Shown here one piece after another: positions 58,634 through 64,000 of a stretch of DNA of 64,000 nt. The stretch lies in assembly GCF_018139545.1 (NCBI RefSeq), contig NZ_JAGSPJ010000005.1:1-64000 (forward strand). The letters are read 5' to 3'. The notes under the pieces are model-generated. The model did no database searches and was not told where the DNA came from. It was given only the letters and a program-made list of their open reading frames with translations. This stretch comes from Affinundibacterium fentianense. GTDB lineage: Bacteria > Pseudomonadota > Gammaproteobacteria > Burkholderiales > Burkholderiaceae_D. The translations under genes and the position numbers were made by a program. Every line of letters begins with the position of its first letter. The stretch's first letter is position 1.

Positions 58634-59941
58634 TTAGCCTGCAGATTCTCTGACGCAATTACGTCCTTGTTCTTTGGCCTCGTAAAGTGCTCGGTCTGCG
58701 CGCAGCAGTAATGCTTTTGCAGCACTCTCTATTTCTCCGAGATTATGGTCATCTGATAGTGTCGCCATACCAATTGAAATGGTGACATCACATGCTCCGC
58801 TTTGGTGCAGTAAGAATGGCTTACTTGCAATACTGTTGCGAATGCGCTCTGCTACCAGCACAGCGTTCCTATGTGTTGTGTTGACTAAGAGCACAACGAA
58901 CTCTTCCCCACCAAAACGACCAATCGTATCGCTAAGGCGTAATTCTGCTTTGATCCGTTTCGCCACTTCTCTTAAGACATCGTCACCGCCTTGGTGTCCG
59001 TGCTGATCATTGATGTTCTTAAAGAAGTCGATATCGAGATACATGCATGCAATTCCATAATGCTGACGTCGTGCCCGACCAATTTCTTCGAGAATCCGAT
59101 GTTCAACATGGCGTCGATTGCTTACGTTGGTGAGTGCGTCCGTAAGGCCAATTTGGGTTAGGCGTTCACTATTAATGACGTTCTCGAGACAAATTGCGAT
59201 GATCGAAGCGAGCCGTTCAACGAAGTCAGTTGCCATGTCAACGGAAAATCGCAAGGGATCCTCGCTACCGAGATTGAGGCTCCCAAGTAATTTACTTTGT
59301 CGTATCAGGGGAATGATCGCCATGCTAGTTGGTGCTTCGAAACACACTTGAAACATGTCTCCATGTAAGGTCTGATCGTAGTGGCCAAGAACGGGTTTTT
59401 TCAACGGCTGTCCGTTAATCCGTAAATCTGCCTCAGACTCAGCGAAGAGCAGAAAGGGAAATTCGTCCCGGTCAATCTTCAAATCCGCCAACATTTCTTG
59501 CAAATTATGCTGCGTATTGACGAGGCATAACGTGACTTGATCCAGTTCACAAATATCGGCAAGCGTGACAAAGATGTGCTGGATTAACTCGCGAAAGCTA
59601 TGAGAACCAATCAACTGTAAATCGAGAGATTGATGTCGATTGAGTATTTCTTGATTCTGTCGCGCCTCACTCAAGAGGTCGAGTAACTGCGCACGGACGC
59701 TTTGCAATTCTTGCTGCAAGGCCTCGACTGTGTGGCGATTGCCGGAGTTTGGTAGCTTATCCATAGCGTGATCGAGCGCGTGAGTAATGGGTGGATATTT
59801 TAATAATGTCATTACTGTATCATAGCGTTTGCGCTGCAAGCGTGAACTCACAGTGTTTAACAAGTGATGCATTATTGATTTTGCTGACTTAGTCAGCGAC
59901 CTGTCGCAGACTTGCGACAAAAAATTAATATTGAGCATCAA
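58634..59941 (-). CDS. Diguanylate cyclase with DUF484 (GAF-like) sensor domain
   Basis: A 435-residue cytosolic protein. A coiled-coil segment (about 65-105) and a DUF484/GAF-like domain (about 110-260; GSLNLGSEDPLRFSVDMATDFVERLA) precede a GGDEF domain with DALTNVSNRRH, MYLDIDFFKNINDQHGHQGGD and RFGGEEFVVLL near 345. The active GGEEF and the inhibitory I-site RLSD five residues upstream are both present, so c-di-GMP synthesis with product inhibition is expected. The first 23 residues before MHHLLNT may not be translated. Confidence 0.9.
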   Translation of the reverse strand: MMLNINFLSQVCDRSLTKSAKSIMHHLLNTVSSRLQRKRYDTVMTLLKYPPITHALDHAMDKLPNSGNRHTVEALQQELQSVRAQLLDLLSEARQNQEILNRHQSLDLQLIGSHSFRELIQHIFVTLADICELDQVTLCLVNTQHNLQEMLADLKIDRDEFPFLLFAESEADLRINGQPLKKPVLGHYDQTLHGDMFQVCFEAPTSMAIIPLIRQSKLLGSLNLGSEDPLRFSVDMATDFVERLASIIAICLENVINSERLTQIGLTDALTNVSNRRHVEHRILEEIGRARRQHYGIACMYLDIDFFKNINDQHGHQGGDDVLREVAKRIKAELRLSDTIGRFGGEEFVVLLVNTTHRNAVLVAERIRNSIASKPFLLHQSGACDVTISIGMATLSDDHNLGEIESAAKALLLRADRALYEAKEQGRNCVRESAG

Positions 59942-59987
59942 TTCGACTTAATAGGCTCAATCCTTTCTGCCTCTTGCGAGACTGCAT

Positions 59988-60773
59988 ATGAAGAAGTTTG
60001 CTTTAGTTGTTTGGTTCTCAGCTGTTTGTGTTTTTACCTCTGTTAAAGCACAAAGTACATCGACAGAAGTCGTGGATGTTGCTCCTCAATCGGTGGAAAT
60101 CAATAGCGTCAAAGACCCAGATTGGAAATCCTATTCAGTCATGTTGAAGGGGCTTGATGCATTTGAAAAATATCATACGCTAGCGCCCGATGCCGTCGCA
60201 AAATTTGTTTTAAAGCCGCGAAAGGCTGAGTTAAATTTAGAAGGTTTACGCTTACGCCTCGCGAGTGACGAATACACGAGAGCGATCCCAATTCTTGCCG
60301 ATGGAAGTTTTGTTTTGCCGCGCGACGAAATGGCATTGCAACAGAACGCCGAGTTAATGTTGAATCGCGGTAAAAATTTGTATCGATGGTGGCCAAGAGT
60401 CGAAACGCCCGGACTTAATACAAATCACCGCCGATTAGGCGATCTACGCCTAGAATGTGAAATGTTCTGGGCGATTCATTATGACGATCTCCCTTTTTTT
60501 GCGAGAAATGCTGTGCGCTTGCTTGGTGGTCCGTGTCGCACAAAAAAAATCACCTTTAGTTTTCCAGCGCAACTACGTGATTTAGAGTTTGCTGAACTAG
60601 TTGATGGTGAAAAACGCATCATTCTTCCAGTCGACTCAGAGAAGTCTACCTACACTTTATCTCTATTGAATCCAGACTTTAGCGATAACGCGATGATTGA
60701 ATTGCGATATGCGCGAAAGAATGCAGAACTTAAGCGAAATGATCATGGACTCGATGTCCAGTTGAAATGGTAG
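59988..60773 (+). CDS. Exported protein of unknown function
   Basis: A 261-residue protein with a clear signal peptide (MKKFALVVWFSAVCVFTSVKA, cleavage before Q). I do not recognise a family. The mature part has a WKSYSVMLKGLDAFEKYHTLAPDA opening, LEGLRLRLASDEYTRAIPILADGSFVLPR, and a Cys pair (LECEMFW, GGPCRTKK), suggesting a periplasmic beta-rich domain with one disulfide. It is divergent from the cyclase gene. Confidence 0.75.
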   Translation: MKKFALVVWFSAVCVFTSVKAQSTSTEVVDVAPQSVEINSVKDPDWKSYSVMLKGLDAFEKYHTLAPDAVAKFVLKPRKAELNLEGLRLRLASDEYTRAIPILADGSFVLPRDEMALQQNAELMLNRGKNLYRWWPRVETPGLNTNHRRLGDLRLECEMFWAIHYDDLPFFARNAVRLLGGPCRTKKITFSFPAQLRDLEFAELVDGEKRIILPVDSEKSTYTLSLLNPDFSDNAMIELRYARKNAELKRNDHGLDVQLKW

Positions 60774-60846
60774 TACCGGAGGGTATTCGTTTTAGTAGAT
60801 GTTAAATGACTTTCTTGTTATCAGAAAGACGGCTCTGATACTCCTT

Positions 60847-60883
60847 TATAATGTAAATCAATTAATCAATTAATTAATCAATC
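60847..60883 (+). promoter_or_regulatory. TATAAT and AATCAATT direct repeats upstream of the RTX gene
   Basis: A perfect TATAAT (60847-60852) is followed by AATCAATT twice (60856-60871), AATT, and AATCAATC (60876-60883). No good -35 hexamer sits 16-18 bases upstream of TATAAT, so an activator may be needed. The repeats lie about 30 bases before the start codon. Confidence 0.4.
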
Positions 60884-60911
60884 GATAGCCTATCAAACCT
60901 AGAAAATTATT

Positions 60912-63617
60912 ATGACCACTCATGTTTTGGATTCGAATCGAGCCGCGTTGACCCAGATCTCTTTTCAAAGAGGTGATGTATTTCAATTTAAAGGTCTAGC
61001 TTACTATCTTTATTTTAATTTCAATGACTTGAAAAATGGCGTCTTTAAAATTGACTACGGCCTCGCCATCGCTGGTGAAATAAAGTTTTTTGAATTGCAA
61101 ATTCTAGGAAGCAATCTGAAATATGATGACCTAAGTGATTTGCATTGGATGACCGACGATGGTGCAAACTACGTGTTCGCAAAGACCAATCAAATTCTTG
61201 GTGGCGGGGATGGAATAGATTTTTTATATGCGAGTCAATCAGGAAACGTCTTGTCAGGTGGGACAGGCGATGATTGGATAAACGGCTCCAATGGCCCAGA
61301 CGTTTTACATGGCGACGCTGGGAATGATGATTTGTTTGGAGGCAAAGGCGATGATCTTTTGTATGGTGACGTCGGCAACGATCACTTAATTGATGCTGAG
61401 GGAAACAACGCCTTGTACGGAGGTGACGGCGATGACATTTTGAGCATTTTCGGGGCGCACGGCGACAATCTACTTGAAGGGCAGGAGGGAAATGATCAGC
61501 TATTTGCTGGCGAAGGGAAAGACACACTTCGAGGTGGACTGGGCGATGACCTATTGAGTGGCAATGGCAACGATCGTTTAGAGGGCGAAGAGGGCAATGA
61601 CAGTCTACGAGGCGGGTCATACCAGGATGGTGGCAGCGGTGATGATACTTTGGATGCACAAGGTTCCGAGGGTGCCGTCATCATGATCGGCGATCAGGGG
61701 AACGATACCGTGCGAGGCGGCTTTGGCGACGACACGTTGTTAGGCGGTAAGGGGGATGACTGGCTTGTTGGGCGTGCAGGCAATAATTCTATGGAAGGAG
61801 GGGAAGGAAATGATCTTATTCAGATTAATTTTTTCCCTATCTTTGGATCGTTACAAAACAAAGCTGGAAATAGCATAGGAAGTGGCGGCGAAGGCGACGA
61901 TAATTTGATTTTTGCTGGCGGCGATGATCTGATTAGTGGCGATAACGGATCCGATGCACTGTTCGGGAATAGTGGACGGGATACCTTGGATGGTGGAACT
62001 GGCGAAGATTTTTTGTTTGGTGGTTTGGGCAACGATCAATTAAATGCTGGTGCCGATGATGACTTCATCGCGGGAAGCGCGAATCCTTTAATGCGGATCG
62101 TATTGGGAGAAGATCCACTTCAGTTCTTTGCGTTTGACTACGACCAAGATGGAAATCTAATAAGTGATTCTGTAGGTGCACAGACCTTGGGCGGCGGCGA
62201 TGATGTGATTGATGGCGGCGCAGGGTTTGACACCCTGTTTTACTCTGGGGAACGCTCTCAATATGCAATTCAAATGGTTGGACGGGTTTTACACATTACC
62301 GATCAAAGTGGTAAGTCGGGGACTGATCAGATCACGAATGTCGAAATGTTTGTCTTTGGCGAGCAAGCATTTGTATTTGATCTCAATTCAGCGGCTGCAG
62401 ACACATATCGACTTTATCAGGCTGCATTTGGTCGTACACCCGATACGGATGGTCTGAGTTATTGGTACAAGGAGATGCAGGAGCATCACGCAACACTGCA
62501 CGATGTCGCGCAGAATTTTGTTAGCTCGTTAGAATTTCAACGAGTTTACGGCTCTGCACCCGTTATCGAGCGAGTCCTACAAGGATTTTATCAACACATT
62601 TTGGGACGAACCCCTGACCTTGAGGGTTACACGTATTGGCACGATGAATATGTCATGGGAAGAATTGATCTTGCTGGCATTTTGGCGAATTTTTCTGACA
62701 GTCCCGAGAACCGTGAACTGACTGCTTTTGCTATTCAGCAAGGTGTTCCATTGCATATTGACTTAGGTGAGCGGTATGACAAGACGAATCGTTTTGTCTA
62801 CGGAGACGAAAACAGTAATAGCTTATCGGGAACGGTCGGAAATGACCATCTGTTTGGTTTGCAAGGGCAGGACCAATTGTTGGGTGGTGCTGGGGATGAC
62901 ATCTTGTTTGGTGCTGAGGGTAATGATGAATTATTCGGTGGAATGGGTAACGATTTTTTGTTTGGCGGTCTAGGGGAAAATCAAATTGATGGAGGGACTG
63001 GTATCGATACCGCCTACTTCGGGAGCGCGATATTTGAACAAAACCCTAGTCGAGATAATTTTGCATTTGAAAAGGTAAATGGCGTTCTGACAGTGACTAA
63101 TATTCATAACGGCGAAAGTATCGATCATTTACTTAATGTTGAGCGCCTAGCCTTCATGACCTATATCGAAGCTGGCGATACTTCGCGTTGGGGGGCTCGT
63201 GTGATAGCTTTTGATTTTGACGGTAGCGCGGGGGAAATTTTTAAACTCTATGAAGCAGCGGCCGGTAATGACTTGGCCTCGGAAATAGAAGCATTTCGAC
63301 TGGGTGAACTGATTGCGTTGCGCGATCAAGGGCAAAGTTTGCAGTCAATTGCGGAGCAATTATTAACTTCCTCTTTATTTAGTTCGACCTACTCGGATAT
63401 TCATAATTCAGAATTATTTGTGCAGCAGTTGTATCAAAATTCTTTGGGGCGTGCCCCAGATCAAGAGGGATTGAATTATTGGAAAGGACAATTGAATAGT
63501 GGAAAAATGTCACCCGCAGATTTATTGGTCACGATTTCTCAGGGACAGGAGTTTCATTTGAAAATTGTTGGAAGTATGCTCAATGGGATTGAATATTGGG
63601 GCGTACTGCCAATTTGA
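60912..63617 (+). CDS. RTX (hemolysin-type Ca-binding) protein with two DUF4214 domains
   Basis: A 901-residue protein without a signal peptide, fitting type I secretion. Residues about 95-440 hold many GGxGxDxLxGGxGND nonapeptides that bind calcium outside the cell. A first DUF4214 follows (about 495-610: LYQAAFGRTPDTDGLSYWYKEM...YQHILGRTPDLEGYTYWHDEY). A second RTX block lies at about 635-700, and a second DUF4214 at about 775-890 (LYQNSLGRAPDQEGLNYWKGQL). No type I transporter is encoded in the window. Likely a surface-layer or matrix protein rather than a toxin, since no enzymatic or pore domain is seen. Confidence 0.9.
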   Translation: MTTHVLDSNRAALTQISFQRGDVFQFKGLAYYLYFNFNDLKNGVFKIDYGLAIAGEIKFFELQILGSNLKYDDLSDLHWMTDDGANYVFAKTNQILGGGDGIDFLYASQSGNVLSGGTGDDWINGSNGPDVLHGDAGNDDLFGGKGDDLLYGDVGNDHLIDAEGNNALYGGDGDDILSIFGAHGDNLLEGQEGNDQLFAGEGKDTLRGGLGDDLLSGNGNDRLEGEEGNDSLRGGSYQDGGSGDDTLDAQGSEGAVIMIGDQGNDTVRGGFGDDTLLGGKGDDWLVGRAGNNSMEGGEGNDLIQINFFPIFGSLQNKAGNSIGSGGEGDDNLIFAGGDDLISGDNGSDALFGNSGRDTLDGGTGEDFLFGGLGNDQLNAGADDDFIAGSANPLMRIVLGEDPLQFFAFDYDQDGNLISDSVGAQTLGGGDDVIDGGAGFDTLFYSGERSQYAIQMVGRVLHITDQSGKSGTDQITNVEMFVFGEQAFVFDLNSAAADTYRLYQAAFGRTPDTDGLSYWYKEMQEHHATLHDVAQNFVSSLEFQRVYGSAPVIERVLQGFYQHILGRTPDLEGYTYWHDEYVMGRIDLAGILANFSDSPENRELTAFAIQQGVPLHIDLGERYDKTNRFVYGDENSNSLSGTVGNDHLFGLQGQDQLLGGAGDDILFGAEGNDELFGGMGNDFLFGGLGENQIDGGTGIDTAYFGSAIFEQNPSRDNFAFEKVNGVLTVTNIHNGESIDHLLNVERLAFMTYIEAGDTSRWGARVIAFDFDGSAGEIFKLYEAAAGNDLASEIEAFRLGELIALRDQGQSLQSIAEQLLTSSLFSSTYSDIHNSELFVQQLYQNSLGRAPDQEGLNYWKGQLNSGKMSPADLLVTISQGQEFHLKIVGSMLNGIEYWGVLPI

Positions 63618-63630
63618 TGAATCCAAATAG

Positions 63631-63658
63631 AAAAAGGACACCGGCAGTGTCCTTTTTT
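63631..63658. terminator. Terminator between the RTX gene and ychF
   Basis: AAAAAGGACAC pairs with GTGTCCTTTTT over a short loop (CGGCA) and ends in a T-run. It lies between convergent genes and fits both. Confidence 0.85.
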
Positions 63659-63684
63659 CTCGAGAATTCTTGAGACGACTTGGT

Positions 63685-64000
63685 TTAGACGTTGAACAAG
63701 AAATTGAGTACATCACCGTCTTTGACGACATATTCCTTACCTTCGGCGCGCATCTTTCCAGCTTCTTTGGCCCCAGCTTCGCCTTTGTGAGCGATGTAGT
63801 CTTCAAAAGCGATTGTTTGTGCTCGAATAAAGCCGCGTTCGAAATCGGTGTGGATAACGCCTGCAGCTTGCGGCGCGGTATCGCCGATATGAATAGTCCA
63901 CGCACGGACTTCTTTCACGCCCGCAGTGAAATATGTTTGTAGCCCTAGGAGCTTGAACGCTGCACGGATCAAGCGGTCTAGACCAGGCTCTTCCATGCCC
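63685..64000 (-). CDS. ychF: Redox-regulated ATPase YchF (C-terminal part)
   Basis: The frame stays open to the window edge; only about 105 C-terminal residues are seen. [35 protein letters not shown] and [20 protein letters not shown]...[12 protein letters not shown] match the end of the YchF/Ola1 helical and TGS domains very closely. YchF is an Obg-family P-loop protein preferring ATP and binding ribosomes. The Met near the edge is internal, not the start. Confidence 0.93.
   Translation of the reverse strand, partial: GMEEPGLDRLIRAAFKLLGLQTYFTAGVKEVRAWTIHIGDTAPQAAGVIHTDFERGFIRAQTIAFEDYIAHKGEAGAKEAGKMRAEGKEYVVKDGDVLNFLFNV

Noticed and set aside
61045-61659. 204-codon minus-strand frame opposite the RTX gene
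   Set aside because: His/Arg-rich antisense product caused by the GGxGxD repeat codons.
60912-63617. RTX toxin (hemolysin)
   Set aside because: No pore-forming, protease or lipase domain and no acyltransferase or transporter gene alongside; the DUF4214 content fits a structural surface protein better.

Overview
The window is a 64-kb stretch of a betaproteobacterial chromosome, most likely Burkholderiales and plausibly Oxalobacteraceae (Undibacterium-like). This rests on a PhaM-type polyhydroxybutyrate granule protein, stand-alone HldC (RfaE2), the order ctaC-ctaD-small assembly protein-ctaG-DUF2970-ctaE-twin TM-surf1-SCO-like-ctaA-ctaB-sco1, a CIRCE-controlled rpoH, and ftsY-ftsE-ftsX beside rsmD-coaD. 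The family is an inference and the genus is a guess. I saw no rRNA, tRNA, CRISPR array or insertion sequence.

Layout. (1) 1-13.8 kb is an accessory surface/secretion region. It holds the first 2554 residues of a giant adhesin-like protein (DUF4347, beta-helix, 13 Ig-like repeats), start-stop coupled to a sulfotransferase. Next to it are a DUF6916 protein, a GNAT acetyltransferase coupled to an Asp/Asn beta-hydroxylase, a phage-tail-collar (MdpB-like) protein, and a lipoprotein joining DUF4214, PDZ and S41 protease domains. (2) 14-26.7 kb is mixed housekeeping and signalling: DUF4124 protein, gshA, a YegD-like Hsp70, a REC-DUF3369-GGDEF-EAL protein, queC, two tandem DUF3108 proteins, phaM, a glutathione peroxidase, hldC, and an Hpt/pseudo-receiver protein. 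(3) 26.8-40.2 kb is a complete minus-strand chemotaxis operon: MCP-cheY-STAS-cheA-MCP-cheW-MCP-cheR-cheD-cheB. There is no cheZ, and a separate receiver gene lies upstream. (4) 41-43.6 kb holds trmL, comF and a bioC-like methyltransferase. (5) 43.8-52.8 kb is the aa3-type cytochrome c oxidase and heme A locus with its assembly factors. (6) 52.9-58.6 kb holds rpoH, ftsX-ftsE-ftsY, rsmD, coaD and a YfhL-type ferredoxin. (7) 58.6-64 kb holds a DUF484-GGDEF cyclase, an unknown exported protein, an RTX/DUF4214 secreted protein, and the 3' end of ychF.

How the parts fit. The oxidase locus encodes structural subunits, copper delivery (CtaG and two SCO-type proteins), SURF1 and heme A synthesis as one assembly line. 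The chemotaxis operon supplies receptors, kinase, coupling protein and a full adaptation system (CheR/CheB/CheD). Two c-di-GMP enzymes of probably opposite activity flank it at a distance. The accessory region pairs large repeat surface proteins with three candidate protein-modifying enzymes. That is the part most likely to hold undescribed biology, but the functional link between these genes is inference from neighbourhood only.
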